A DNA stretch of 64,000 nucleotides from Streptomyces sp. T12. Its GTDB lineage: Bacteria > Actinomycetota > Actinomycetes > Streptomycetales > Streptomycetaceae. The stretch spans positions 9,961,001 through 10,025,000 of the forward strand of contig NZ_CP117866.1 of assembly GCF_028736035.1 (NCBI RefSeq), read 5' to 3'. Below the pieces are notes generated by a model that was given only the letters and a program-made list of their open reading frames with translations, was not told the origin of the DNA and did no database searches. The translations under genes and the position numbers were made by a program. Positions 55,074 to 63,404 of the stretch are shown here, piece after piece (the stretch's first letter is position 1; every line of letters starts with the position of its first letter).

Positions 55074-55357
55074 GCGGATACGCCGCCCGGCCCGCTCCCG
55101 GCGCCGGCGGAGCGCAGAACCTGGACTACCGCGTGGCCCATCTCGCCGACCACCTGGCCGCCGGGGACCTCGGCGAGCTGGGTGTGCGGATCGAGATCCG
55201 CGGCGAGGCGGTTCTGCTGACCGGCACCGTGCCGTCCGCGCAGTGTCGTGACGACGTCCTGCGCATGGCCCGGGACGAGCTGCCGTCAATCCCCGTCCAC
55301 TGCGACATCGTGGTCGCGGACGCCTCCGCGCCCGACCACGCCGAGGAGGTCGAATGA
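55070..55357 (+). CDS. Small BON-domain protein
   Basis: This 95-residue protein has one BON-like alpha/beta unit (about 20-85: VRIEIRGEAVLLTGTVPS, then DELPSIPVHCDIVVA), without signal peptide or other domain. BON units often bind membranes or help assemble complexes during osmotic or cold-shock stress. It sits coupled by ATGA overlaps between a nucleotidyltransferase and a metallophosphoesterase, so the three products probably act together. Confidence 0.72.
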   Translation: MSGYAARPAPGAGGAQNLDYRVAHLADHLAAGDLGELGVRIEIRGEAVLLTGTVPSAQCRDDVLRMARDELPSIPVHCDIVVADASAPDHAEEVE

Positions 55358-56127
55358 TCCGGATAGCGGCCGTCGGGGACATCCACATGGGGCCCGAGAG
55401 CAAGGGCCGGCTCCGTCCCTCGTTCGAGACCCTGCCCGACAGCGCCGACGTCCTGCTGCTCGCCGGGGACCTCACCCGCCACGGCACCCCGGAGGAGGCC
55501 CGGGTGGTCGCACGCGAGGTCGAGGGCCTGGCGGTCCCGGTGGTCGCGGTCCTGGGCAACCACGATCACCACGCCGACTGCCCCGACGAGGTCGCCGCCG
55601 TGCTGCGGGACGCGGGTGTACGCGTCCTGGAAGGACAGGCGACCGTGGTGGTCAACGGCGACGCGCGCATCGGCGTGGCCGGTACGAAGGGGTTCGGCGG
55701 CGGATTCGTGGGCCGCTGCGCCGGTGAGTTCGGCGAGCCGATCATGAAGGAGTTCGTCAGGTACTCGCGTTGGCGCGCCGAAACCCTGCGGGACTCCCTG
55801 CTGGAACTGCGGGCGCAGGACTGCGACGTACGCATCGCCCTCACCCACTTCTCCCCGGTCCCGGACACGCTGGCCGGCGAGGCACCCGAGATCTACCCGT
55901 TCCTCGGCAGCTATCTGCTGGCCGAGGCGATCGACTCGGCAGGCGCCGACCTCGCGGTCCACGGGCACGCACACCTGGGCACGGAGCACGGCATGACCAG
56001 CGGCGGCGTGAAAGTGCGCAACGTCGCACAGCCGGTCATCGGCCGGGCGTTCCACGTCTACCACCTTGCGGGACCGGAGCCGGCGACGGCCGCGGCCCCG
56101 GGCTCCTCGGGCGGCCATGCGGGCTGA
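55354..56127 (+). CDS. Metallophosphoesterase
   Basis: The 257-residue protein is a calcineurin-like metallophosphoesterase with the complete dinuclear metal set: GDIHMG, GDLTRH, GNHDHH, THFSP and GHAHLG. It would hydrolyse a phosphomono- or diester. Paired in one operon with a nucleotidyltransferase, it could remove what that enzyme adds (nucleotidyl group) or degrade a nucleotide signal; this is inferred. The start overlaps the BON stop. Confidence 0.88.
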   Translation: MIRIAAVGDIHMGPESKGRLRPSFETLPDSADVLLLAGDLTRHGTPEEARVVAREVEGLAVPVVAVLGNHDHHADCPDEVAAVLRDAGVRVLEGQATVVVNGDARIGVAGTKGFGGGFVGRCAGEFGEPIMKEFVRYSRWRAETLRDSLLELRAQDCDVRIALTHFSPVPDTLAGEAPEIYPFLGSYLLAEAIDSAGADLAVHGHAHLGTEHGMTSGGVKVRNVAQPVIGRAFHVYHLAGPEPATAAAPGSSGGHAG

Positions 56128-56189
56128 GCACGCGCCGTCGCGGTGTGTTCCGGTGTGGGCGAGGCCACGCCGCTCAGGCGACCGCGGGC

Positions 56190-56792
56190 ATGTTCGCGGC
56201 CCGGTGCCGCGGGCTACCGTTCGAGGGATTCCCGTTGCTCGCCAGTACCTCGGACGGCCCGGCAGTGCTCGTAGATCTCTCCCCGCTCATCGCGGCGACC
56301 ACCCAATGGCTCACGCGTTCCTACCCGGCGTGCGGCGGCGCGCTGGCCGCCGCCCTGGGCGAGGTGCAGGCCCGGCAGGCCGTCACCGTCGCGGCGTGGC
56401 TGCGCTACCCGACGCAGACGGACGCCGCGTTGGTCGGGATGGCGGGCCCCGGCGGCTCGGCCGGCCTGGACTGGATCACCGGCGCGGATGCTACCGCCCA
56501 CGACGAGGCGGACGACTTCGCCTGGCGCACCTGGGTGGACGAGGTCGTGGCGAGCTGGGCGGCCTGCCTGCTCAGCGACTGCGAGCTGGCCCGGCTGGCG
56601 GTCGCCGCGCTCGCCGACGGCGGCCACGCGACCGGTGTGCCGGTCGAGTTCCGCCGCCTGGTGTCACCCGACACGCGGGACCGTGAGGCGGCGGCCCTCC
56701 TGCGCCACCCCGACCTCCTCGCCCCGGTGGCCGCCCTGCACCGCCCCGCTCTCCACGAGCGCCTCGACCCGGGCCGGGCACTCATCGCCTGA
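56190..56792 (+). CDS. Hypothetical protein
   Basis: The 200-residue protein is not recognised. It is rich in Ala and Leu, lacks a signal peptide and has a helical mid-section (ALGEVQARQAVTVAAWL) and two Trp residues in a FAWRTWVDEVVASWAA stretch. The ATG at 56190 gives a reasonable N-terminus, but no clear ribosome site supports it; an upstream GTG is possible. It lies 62 bases after the metallophosphoesterase and may continue that transcript. Confidence 0.6.
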   Translation: MFAARCRGLPFEGFPLLASTSDGPAVLVDLSPLIAATTQWLTRSYPACGGALAAALGEVQARQAVTVAAWLRYPTQTDAALVGMAGPGGSAGLDWITGADATAHDEADDFAWRTWVDEVVASWAACLLSDCELARLAVAALADGGHATGVPVEFRRLVSPDTRDREAAALLRHPDLLAPVAALHRPALHERLDPGRALIA

Positions 56793-56809
56793 GTCGTGAG
56801 ACGTCGACG

Positions 56810-57373
56810 TCAGTCCTTCTTGCCGCGCCCCGTCAGCGCGTCGCGCAGCCGGTCGATCAGGCCGACACCCGGGGCCAGCAGCTTGTTGGCCGGCGGCTTG
56901 TCCGGCGCGGAGGGGTGCGGGCGGGTCGGTGCCAGCTTCTTCGCCTGGCGCACCTTGTTGCCCAGCGCGTCCAGCGTGTTCTTGGGACACGCCGCGCTCA
57001 GCTGGGGGAAGAGGTTCTGCTCCTCGTCGGCGATGTGCGAGCGGATCTCCGTCATCAGCATCCCGATGAGCCGGTCGAACTCGGGATCGTCGGCGTCGTA
57101 CGCCTCCAGATCCTTCATCGTCTGCTCGGCCCTGGAGTGGTCGTCGGTCTCCTTGTCGGCCAGCGCGTCCCCGTTCGCCAGGTGCTCCCGCACGGCCGGA
57201 TACAGGTAGGCCTCCTCGGCGACCGAGTGGCGGACCAGCTCGATCGTGGCCTGGTCGGCGTACAGCTTGCGGTCCTTGTCACCGGACGGAAGCGCCTCGA
57301 TCCGACCGAAGAACTCCTCGACCTCGCGGTGATCGGTCACCAGCTCGTCGATGACGTCCCCACCATGACCCAT
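56810..57373 (-). CDS. Hemerythrin HHE-domain protein
   Basis: The 187-residue protein has an HHE four-helix bundle (about 1-140) with metal ligands in TDHREVEEFF, RHSVAEEAYLYP, DDHSRAEQT and SHIADEEQNLFP, and a basic, Pro-rich tail. Such proteins bind a di-iron centre and sense or buffer oxygen, peroxide or NO. The ATG at 57373 is chosen because GGAGG lies a few bases upstream; an earlier ATG at 57391 lacks that. It is downstream of the small acidic gene at 57446 in the same direction and probably co-transcribed. Confidence 0.9.
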   Translation of the reverse strand: MGHGGDVIDELVTDHREVEEFFGRIEALPSGDKDRKLYADQATIELVRHSVAEEAYLYPAVREHLANGDALADKETDDHSRAEQTMKDLEAYDADDPEFDRLIGMLMTEIRSHIADEEQNLFPQLSAACPKNTLDALGNKVRQAKKLAPTRPHPSAPDKPPANKLLAPGVGLIDRLRDALTGRGKKD

Positions 57374-57445
57374 GTCCTCCACCTCCAGCATCGAACGGAC
57401 GGCCCGCCGCGGCCCCGAGTGCCCGCGGGCGCCGGGCTCACACGG

Positions 57446-57619
57446 TCAGGCACGTCCACCCGGGCGGTCGGTGTCCGTGGTCGTTTCGGTGACGTCGTCA
57501 CGCTCGCCCTCGGCCTGGGAGGGCGTCGTGTACTCAGGAGTGGGATGGTCGGCCCGTGGGACGTCGGCGTCCTCGCGCTCGCCCTCGGCCTGCGACGGGG
57601 TGTGGTGGCTCACGCTCAT
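57446..57619 (-). CDS. Small disordered 57-residue protein with internal duplication
   Basis: The product is hydrophilic and probably unstructured. It contains two copies of TPSQAEGER followed by Asp-rich segments, plus Thr/Asp-rich ends. The duplication is also visible in DNA, so it arose by tandem copying. GGAGG lies eight bases before the ATG at 57619. It precedes the hemerythrin gene, and a sigma-B-like promoter lies upstream. The composition resembles small stress-induced acidic proteins of actinobacteria. Confidence 0.65.
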   Translation of the reverse strand: MSVSHHTPSQAEGEREDADVPRADHPTPEYTTPSQAEGERDDVTETTTDTDRPGGRA

Positions 57620-57703
57620 CGTGTCGTCCCTCCTCGCACGGGACGGGTCGGTCGGCCCTCCTCGGGGCGGGGAGGGACCCGGCACCGTCGAGCACAGGAC
57701 CGG

Positions 57704-57729
57704 GTACCCCTTGGCCCTGACGGCGACAC
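57704..57729 (-). promoter_or_regulatory. Sigma-B-type promoter of the hemerythrin operon
   Basis: On the minus strand GTGT (57729-57726), 16 bases, then GGGTAC (57709-57704) fits GNNT-N14-16-GGGTAC. It lies about 85 bases upstream of the small protein at 57619. GGGTACC is palindromic, so the site could also be read toward the gene at 58130, but that direction has no good -35. Confidence 0.5.
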
Positions 57730-57773
57730 GGTGCCGTCCGCGGGCATCGCCGCCGGACAGCGGGTACCCGCAT

Positions 57774-57843
57774 CAGGGCAGCAGGGCAGCAGGGCAGCAG
57801 GGCAGCAGGGCAGCAGGGCAGCAGGGCAGCAGGGCAGCAGGGC
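57774..57843. repeat. Tandem 8-bp repeat, nearly nine copies
   Basis: The unit CAGGGCAG is repeated eight times without error from 57774 to 57837, followed by six more matching bases. It lies in the gap between the hemerythrin operon and the pyruvyl-transferase-like gene. Perfect short repeats of this kind are prone to slippage and could vary in number between strains. Confidence 0.95.
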
Positions 57844-58129
57844 TCAGCGGCAGCCGCGGCGGAAGGACGGGCGGTGTGTGAGCGCCCATACTGGCTCTAC
57901 GGGCGCATACGAGCACGTCTCCTCGCCCGTGCCCCGCCGCCTTTTCCGGACCGGCGGACACCGGAAAGTCCCAGGTGAGGTTTCCTCCGTAAGGCCCGGG
58001 CAACTCGGGCCCGACGCCACGACGGCGTGTTGCCACCGCTCCAAGACCCCGCTCGCGGTCCCGCCGACGGACGAGCCGTCCTGGACCGCCCCGTGGGTCC
58101 CGCCCGCCTCCTTCGAACGGGAGTTCCGG

Positions 58130-59380
58130 ATGACGATCAACCAGCACCCGTCGCCCGTCCCGGCCGCCTCGTCGGATCTGCGGATCGGCCTGCTCGGCTC
58201 GTACGGCGGGTGCAACATCGGCGACGAAGCGATTCTGATGTGTGTACTGAGCTGTCTGCGCGCCCATCGGCCGCAGGCCCGGCTCGTCGTCTTCAGCCGG
58301 AACGCGGACCACACCCGCACCCATCAGTGGGATGCCGACGAGGTGGTCGACTGGGAGGGCGTACCGCAAAAGCCCGTCCTCGACGCCCTCGCGGGACTGG
58401 ATCTGCTGGTGCTGGGCGGCGGCGGGATCCTCTACGACGGGGAGGCGCGGCGCTATCTGCGGCTGGTGAAGGCGGCGCACGAGCGCGGCGTCCCCACGTT
58501 CGCCTACGCGGTTGGTGCGGGCCCGCTGCGCGATGCGGACGACCGGGAGGCCGTGCGCACCGTGCTGCCGGAGATGACCGAGGTCGTCGTCCGCGACGAG
58601 GAGTCACGCCTCGTCCTGGAGGAGGTCGGCGTCGAGCGCGAGCTCACCGTCACCGCCGACCCGGCGTTGCTGCTCACGCCGGAACCCTTCACCGAGCAGA
58701 TGATGCGGCAGGAGGGGCTTCCGCTGAACGCCCGGCTGGTCGGGATGTCCGTGCGCGAGCCCGGCCGGGCGGCGGAGAAACTCGACGAGGAGGACTATCA
58801 CGGGCTGCTCGCCGACGTCGCGGACTTCCTCGCCCGGCGCCTGGACGCCCACGTGGTCTTCGTGCCGATGGAACGCCAGGACGTCCGGCAGGCCCACGGC
58901 GTGCTGTCCCGGATGAGCGCCCCGGACCAGGGCCGCATCCTGCACAACACCTACAGCCCCGGCGAGGTCCTCGGCTTCATGAGCCACCTGGACCTGGTCG
59001 TGGGCATGCGCCTGCACGTCGTGATCTTCGCCGCGCTCTCCGGCCTGCCGGTGCTGCCGCTGCCGTACTCGGGCAAGGTCTTCGACTTCGCCCGCCGTAC
59101 GGGGGCGCCCGCGCTGGTGGGTGTGGCGCGGGAGCAGGCCGGGCTGCTGCTCGCCGAGGTGGACCGGCTCTGGGACGAGTTCCCGCGGCGGCAGGAGGAC
59201 ATGAAAGCCCGGGTGCGGGGGCTGCGGGCGCTGGCCCGGGAGACCTGTGACCGCTGCGGGGCCCTCCTGGACTCCGTCGGCATCGACGGCGGCGCGCGCG
59301 CCGCGGGGCGGGTGGAGGGCGCCGACCTGATTCTGACCCCGGGCACGCCCACGGCCGACCTGAGGGACCACGGCGCGTGA
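58130..59380 (+). CDS. Polysaccharide pyruvyl transferase family protein (CsaB-like)
   Basis: The 416-residue protein belongs to the pyruvyl transferase family: LRIGLLGSYGGCNIGDEAIL at the start, LLVLGGGGILYD in the middle, VRDEESRLVLEE, then VVGMRLHVVIFAA and LPYSGKVFDF. In CsaB the enzyme adds pyruvate ketals to cell-wall polysaccharide, but many actinobacterial relatives have unknown targets. No signal or membrane segment is present. The ATG at 58130 is preceded by GGGAG. The next gene is coupled or nearly so. Confidence 0.9.
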   Translation: MTINQHPSPVPAASSDLRIGLLGSYGGCNIGDEAILMCVLSCLRAHRPQARLVVFSRNADHTRTHQWDADEVVDWEGVPQKPVLDALAGLDLLVLGGGGILYDGEARRYLRLVKAAHERGVPTFAYAVGAGPLRDADDREAVRTVLPEMTEVVVRDEESRLVLEEVGVERELTVTADPALLLTPEPFTEQMMRQEGLPLNARLVGMSVREPGRAAEKLDEEDYHGLLADVADFLARRLDAHVVFVPMERQDVRQAHGVLSRMSAPDQGRILHNTYSPGEVLGFMSHLDLVVGMRLHVVIFAALSGLPVLPLPYSGKVFDFARRTGAPALVGVAREQAGLLLAEVDRLWDEFPRRQEDMKARVRGLRALARETCDRCGALLDSVGIDGGARAAGRVEGADLILTPGTPTADLRDHGA

Positions 59381-59454
59381 CGCCGGGTTCCGCCGCGGGC
59401 GTCGGCCGTCACGGAACGCGCCGTCCGCAACCGACCCAGTCGACGGGAGAAGCG

Positions 59455-60906
59455 ATGCCGATCCTGGAACCGTCCCGCCCCGTCCGGACCGTCACCCTGC
59501 CACCGCGGGAGGCCCGCCACGGCGGCCGCACGGACGTCCTGGTCGTCGGCGGCGGCCCGGCCGGCACCGCCGCGGCCTGTGCGGCGGCCGAGGCCGGCGC
59601 CGACGTCGTGCTCGTGGAGCGCTACGGCTTCCTCGGCGGCAACGCCACCGTGGCGCTGGTCATGCCGCTGATGTCGTTCCACAACGAGCAGAAACAGGCC
59701 GTGTTCGACGAGAGCGGCCACCACAGCAGGCTGCTGCCCACCGACCACGGGGAGGGCGAACCGGTGGTGGCCGGCTTCCTGTGGCTCCTGCTGGACCGGC
59801 TCACCGCCCGCGGCGGCTGCGTCCCGCCGTCCCCCGACACCGGCTACACCGTGCCGTTCGACCCGGAGATCTACAAACTCGTCCTCCTCGACCTGCTCGA
59901 CGAGGCGGGCGTGCGCATGCTGTTCCACTCCTTCGCCTCCACCGCGCTGCCCCTCGACGACGGCTGGCGGGTGGTGTTCGAGACCAAGTCCGGCCCGGTG
60001 GTGATCGACGCCGGTGTCGTCGTCGACGGCACGGGGGACGGCGACATCGCCGCCGCCTGCGGGGCGCCGTACGAGATCGGGCGGCCGGAGGACGGGCTGG
60101 TGCAGCCGATGACGCTCATGTTCCGCGTCGTCGACTTCCTGCAGCCGCAGTTCTCCGAGTACGTCGGCGAGCATCCCGACCAGTGGCGGGGCGTGCACGG
60201 GCTGTGGGACCTGGTCCAGGAGGCCACCGAGGCGGGCGAACTGCGCCTGCCCCGCGAGGACATGCTGTTCTTCGGCACCCCGCACTCACGCGAGGTCAGC
60301 GTCAACAGCACCCGGGTCACCCGTGTGCTCGGCACCGATGTGTGGGACCTGAGCCGCGCCGAGTACGTCGCGCGCCGCCAGATGGAACAGATCGACCGCT
60401 TCCTGCGCGGACACGTGCCCGGCTTCAAGAAGTCGTACGTGGCACAGAGCGGCGTCCAGATCGGCGTACGGGAGACCCGCCGCATCCTCGGCGACTACCA
60501 CCTGACCGGCCATGACATCCTCGCGGCGCGCGCGTTCCCGGACGCCGTCGCGCACGGCGCCTACCCCGTCGACATCCACAACCCCAGGGGCAGCGGCACC
60601 GTCCTCAAGCGCGTGCCCCGCGGACGCTTCTACGACATCCCGCTGCGCTGTCTGCTGCCCAAGGACACCGACCGCCTGCTGGTCGCCGGGCGCTGCATCT
60701 CCGGCTCGCACGTGGCGCACTCGTCCTACCGCGTCATGCCCATCTCCATGGCGACCGGCCAGGCAGCCGGGGTCTGCGCCGCGCTGTCCGTACGGCTCGG
60801 CCGCAGTCCCCGCGACGTGCCCTACCACCTCGTCCAGCGCGCGCTGCGGCGCCAGGGCGCCCACCTGAGCCTGGAACCCCGGGAACCCGTGCAGCAACGC
60901 GGCTGA
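59455..60906 (+). CDS. FAD-dependent oxidoreductase (FAD_oxidored family)
   Basis: The 483-residue flavoprotein has the Rossmann motif VLVVGGGPAGTAAACAAAEA, the FLGGNATV motif and the C-terminal LLVAGRCISGSHVAHSSYR block of the FAD_oxidored (PF12831) group. The reaction is unknown; relatives are often in sugar or acid metabolism clusters. The start at 59455 is chosen because GGGAGA lies just upstream; a GTG at 59377 overlapping the previous stop would add an unlikely low-complexity extension. It forms a small operon with the pyruvyl-transferase-like gene. Confidence 0.88.
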   Translation: MPILEPSRPVRTVTLPPREARHGGRTDVLVVGGGPAGTAAACAAAEAGADVVLVERYGFLGGNATVALVMPLMSFHNEQKQAVFDESGHHSRLLPTDHGEGEPVVAGFLWLLLDRLTARGGCVPPSPDTGYTVPFDPEIYKLVLLDLLDEAGVRMLFHSFASTALPLDDGWRVVFETKSGPVVIDAGVVVDGTGDGDIAAACGAPYEIGRPEDGLVQPMTLMFRVVDFLQPQFSEYVGEHPDQWRGVHGLWDLVQEATEAGELRLPREDMLFFGTPHSREVSVNSTRVTRVLGTDVWDLSRAEYVARRQMEQIDRFLRGHVPGFKKSYVAQSGVQIGVRETRRILGDYHLTGHDILAARAFPDAVAHGAYPVDIHNPRGSGTVLKRVPRGRFYDIPLRCLLPKDTDRLLVAGRCISGSHVAHSSYRVMPISMATGQAAGVCAALSVRLGRSPRDVPYHLVQRALRRQGAHLSLEPREPVQQRG

Positions 60907-60983
60907 CGTACCCAGCACTTGAGGCCCCGAGCACTTGACGCCCCGAGCGCTGTCGAGGTGAGCGCGCGGCCTAGGGTGCGGGC

Positions 60984-61763
60984 ATGACCTCGCATCCCTA
61001 CCTCTCCGAACTCTTCTCGCTGGACGGCCGGGTCGCCGTGGTGACCGGCGGCAGTTCCGGCATCGGCCGCGCCATCGCCGAAGCCCTCGCACGCGCCGGA
61101 GCGAGCGTCGTCGTCGTGGCCCGCAAGGAGGCGGAGTTGGCCGCGACCGTCGGCGAACTGGCCGCCCACGGCTGCCGAGCGGCCTGGGTGAGCGCCGACC
61201 TGAGCACGCGCGACGGCGTGCGCGCGGCGGCCGAGGAGGCGGTCGAGGCGTTCGGGGAGCCCGACATCCTCGTCAACTGCGCCGGGATCAACCTGCGGCC
61301 CCCGATGGGCGAGTTGGGCGAGGACGTGTGGGACACCACGATGGCCGTGAACCTGGAGGCGCCCTACCTGCTGGGTCAGCGGTTCGGGCCCGGCATGGCC
61401 GAACGGGGCTTCGGGCGGATCATCCACATCACCTCCCAGCAGGCGCACCGGGCGTTCGTCCAGAGCGGCGCCTACGGAGTCTCCAAGGGGGCGCTGGAAT
61501 CGCTGGCCCGTTCACAGGCCGAGGCATGGTCGCCGTACGGCGTCACCTGCAACACGCTCGTGCCGGGGTTCGTCATGACGCCCCTGAACGCACGCCTGTC
61601 GTCCGACCCCGAGAAGGTGGCGGCGCTCGCCGCGCGCACGATGGTCGGGCGCAACGGGCTGGCCGAGGACTTCGCCGGCGCGGCGGTGTTCCTCGCGAGC
61701 GGCGCCTCCGCGTACGTCACCGGGCAGGCGCTCTTCGTCGACGGCGGGCTCTCCGTGCACTAG
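60984..61763 (+). CDS. SDR family oxidoreductase (gluconate 5-dehydrogenase-like)
   Basis: The 259-residue protein is a classical SDR: TGGSSGIGRAIAEALARAG cofactor motif, Asn in NCAG, catalytic Ser in HITSQQ and YGVSK. It is close to gluconate or sorbosone-type dehydrogenases. No ribosome site precedes the ATG; TAGGGT at 60972-60977 six bases upstream suggests leaderless transcription. Two 16-bp direct repeats with one mismatch (60914-60929 and 60930-60945) lie before it. The TAG stop (61761-61763) lies inside the CTAG edge of the MITE that follows. Confidence 0.9.
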   Translation: MTSHPYLSELFSLDGRVAVVTGGSSGIGRAIAEALARAGASVVVVARKEAELAATVGELAAHGCRAAWVSADLSTRDGVRAAAEEAVEAFGEPDILVNCAGINLRPPMGELGEDVWDTTMAVNLEAPYLLGQRFGPGMAERGFGRIIHITSQQAHRAFVQSGAYGVSKGALESLARSQAEAWSPYGVTCNTLVPGFVMTPLNARLSSDPEKVAALAARTMVGRNGLAEDFAGAAVFLASGASAYVTGQALFVDGGLSVH

Positions 61764-61959
61764 GGCGTGTTGCGAAAGTCCCGTCTGCCGGGCGACGCCT
61801 GGCACGCTCCCCCAGAGGGGGCGCCCCCACTCGCCGCACCGGGCGAAAGCCCAAGTACGTCCAGTACGAGGGCTTCCGCCCGGCACGCCGAGAGTACGCA
61901 CCAGACGCCGCCCGGCCCGCCCTCCGGGCGGACGACGGGACTTTCGCAACACGCCCTAG
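61760..61959. mobile_element. MITE-like element with 26-bp inverted repeats
   Basis: A 200-bp unit has perfect 26-bp terminal inverted repeats (61760-61785 and 61934-61959), each starting CTAG then GGCGTGTTGCGAAAG. CTAG at both ends fits the YTAR target duplication of IS5-group elements, leaving a 192-bp element with 22-bp repeats. The inside has no gene but a long hairpin (arms 61839-61852 and 61870-61883, one mismatch, with a nested GTAC palindrome). It is a non-coding miniature element mobilised by an external transposase. Confidence 0.88.
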
Positions 61960-61977
61960 CCCGGCGCGGCCGATCCG

Positions 61978-62553
61978 TCAGCCCCGCAGGTCGAGCCGCA
62001 TCAGGATGCGGGGATGGCCGGCCAGGACCGAAGTCGTGTCGGCCGCGTGGACGAACCCGGCGCGTTCGAAGTTCTTCCGGAGCCCGGCGTACGCCATCGT
62101 CAGATCGACCCTGGCATCACCGTTGTCGAGGGGGTACGCCTCGATCATCGGCGCGCCCCGCTCGCGGGCGAAGTCGACCGCGCCGGCGATGAGGGCGTGG
62201 GTGATCCCCTGCTTTCGGTGGCCGGGGCGTACGCGGACGCACCACAGCGACCAGACCGGCAGGTCGTCGACGTGCGGGATCTTCCGGTTGCGCGCGAAGG
62301 ACGTCGCCGAGCGCGGCGCCACGGCGGCCCAGCCGACCGGCTCGTCCCCGTCGTAGGCGAGCACCCCCGGCGGGGGATCGGCACGGCACAGGTCGGCGAC
62401 GTACTCACCGCGGGCCGGCCCGCGCAGCTCCTTGTTCACCTTGGACGGGATCCGGTAGCTCAGGCAGTAACACACGCTCGCCTGGGGCGACTTCGGGCCC
62501 AGCACCGCACGGACGTCCTCGAAGACCGAAGCCGGACGCACATCGATGGCCAT
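61978..62553 (-). CDS. GNAT family N-acetyltransferase
   Basis: The 191-residue protein is a GNAT-fold acetyltransferase: acetyl-CoA loop near VRPGHRKQGITHALI, preceded by the LWCVRV strand. The N-terminal Cys-containing segment (ASVCYCLSYRIPSK) is typical of a subgroup of unknown substrate. It stands alone next to the MITE. The ATG at 62553 begins the conserved domain. Confidence 0.88.
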   Translation of the reverse strand: MAIDVRPASVFEDVRAVLGPKSPQASVCYCLSYRIPSKVNKELRGPARGEYVADLCRADPPPGVLAYDGDEPVGWAAVAPRSATSFARNRKIPHVDDLPVWSLWCVRVRPGHRKQGITHALIAGAVDFARERGAPMIEAYPLDNGDARVDLTMAYAGLRKNFERAGFVHAADTTSVLAGHPRILMRLDLRG

Positions 62554-62601
62554 GGCCCCACGATGTCACGCGGCCGGGCGCACCGCCCCGTCGTTCGTCC
62601 G

Positions 62602-63255
62602 TCACGCCGTGGCGTGGAACGTGTGCAGGGTGTCCGCGACCTCGGTATCGGAGACCTGGCCGAAGTCCTCGTACCACTCACCGACCGCGTGCAGGGACGG
62701 CGGCTGCACCAGGCACACGAGGTCGTCGCACTCGGTGCGCAGGGCGGCCGTCGTCCGTGGGCTGCCGACGGGGACCGCCAGGATCAGCCGGTCCGGACCG
62801 TGGCGGCGCAGGTAGCGCAGTGCCGCCGTGACGGTGAGGCCGGTGGTCAGGCCGTCGTCGACGAGGACGACCGTGCGGCCGCCCACGGACGGGGTCGGAC
62901 GGCGGCCGCGGTAGACGTACTCGCGGCGGTGCAGCTCGCCCCGTTCGCTCGCGACGACATCGCCGAGCCGGTCCTCGGACAGATGCATCATGGCCAGGCT
63001 CTGCCGGTCGTACAGCGGCGGATCGTCGGCGACGATCGCGCCGATCGCCGTCTCCGGACGGATCGGGGTGCTGATCTCGCGTGCGACCAGCACGTCCAGC
63101 GGAGCGTGCAGCGCGCGGGCCACCTCCGCGGCGACGGGCACGCCGCCGCTCGGCAGGGCCAGCACGAGCGGATTGATCAGATCGCCGGAGTCGGCCCACT
63201 CGACCAGCCGCAGGGCGAGTTCCCGTCCGGCGTGAGTACGGTCGCGGAATGACAC
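62602..63255 (-). CDS. Phosphoribosyltransferase family protein
   Basis: The 217-residue protein has the type-I PRTase fold with the PRPP-binding motif VVLVDDGLTTG. Segments LVLALPSGGVPVAAEVA and VLVAREISTP match the erythromycin-esterase-linked and stress-associated actinobacterial branch. GTG start at 63255 with GGGAGG just upstream. It is divergent from the YbhB-type gene. PRTase and YbhB genes often lie together in dormancy or stress clusters of actinobacteria. Confidence 0.88.
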   Translation of the reverse strand: MSFRDRTHAGRELALRLVEWADSGDLINPLVLALPSGGVPVAAEVARALHAPLDVLVAREISTPIRPETAIGAIVADDPPLYDRQSLAMMHLSEDRLGDVVASERGELHRREYVYRGRRPTPSVGGRTVVLVDDGLTTGLTVTAALRYLRRHGPDRLILAVPVGSPRTTAALRTECDDLVCLVQPPSLHAVGEWYEDFGQVSDTEVADTLHTFHATA

Positions 63256-63369
63256 GGCGGTCCTCCCTCGAGGTCGGCGCAGCCCGCCGAGTTCCCGGCG
63301 TGGGGCAGGGCGAAACGGGCCACGGCCGTCGGCGACCAGGGGTGTGCCCGCGCGCCGGGCCGGCATCGC

Positions 63370-63394
63370 GTGTGGCCCGCGCCCGGATGGGTAC
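63370..63394 (+). promoter_or_regulatory. Sigma-B-type promoter of the YbhB-like gene
   Basis: GTGT (63370-63373), 15 bases, then GGGTAC (63389-63394) fits the GNNT-N14-16-GGGTAC pattern. The ATG at 63405 follows 10 bases later, so the transcript would be leaderless or nearly so. It also argues against the alternative ATG at 63387, inside the promoter. Confidence 0.6.
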
Positions 63395-63404
63395 TGCGGC
63401 GCGC

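Noticed and set aside
57773..58480. Minus-strand frame with repeated AALLPCCP
   Set aside because: Produced by translating the 8-bp tandem repeat; no gene signals.
60914..60945. Two 16-bp direct repeats before the SDR at 60984
   Set aside because: Short with one mismatch and no linked function; noted under the gene only.
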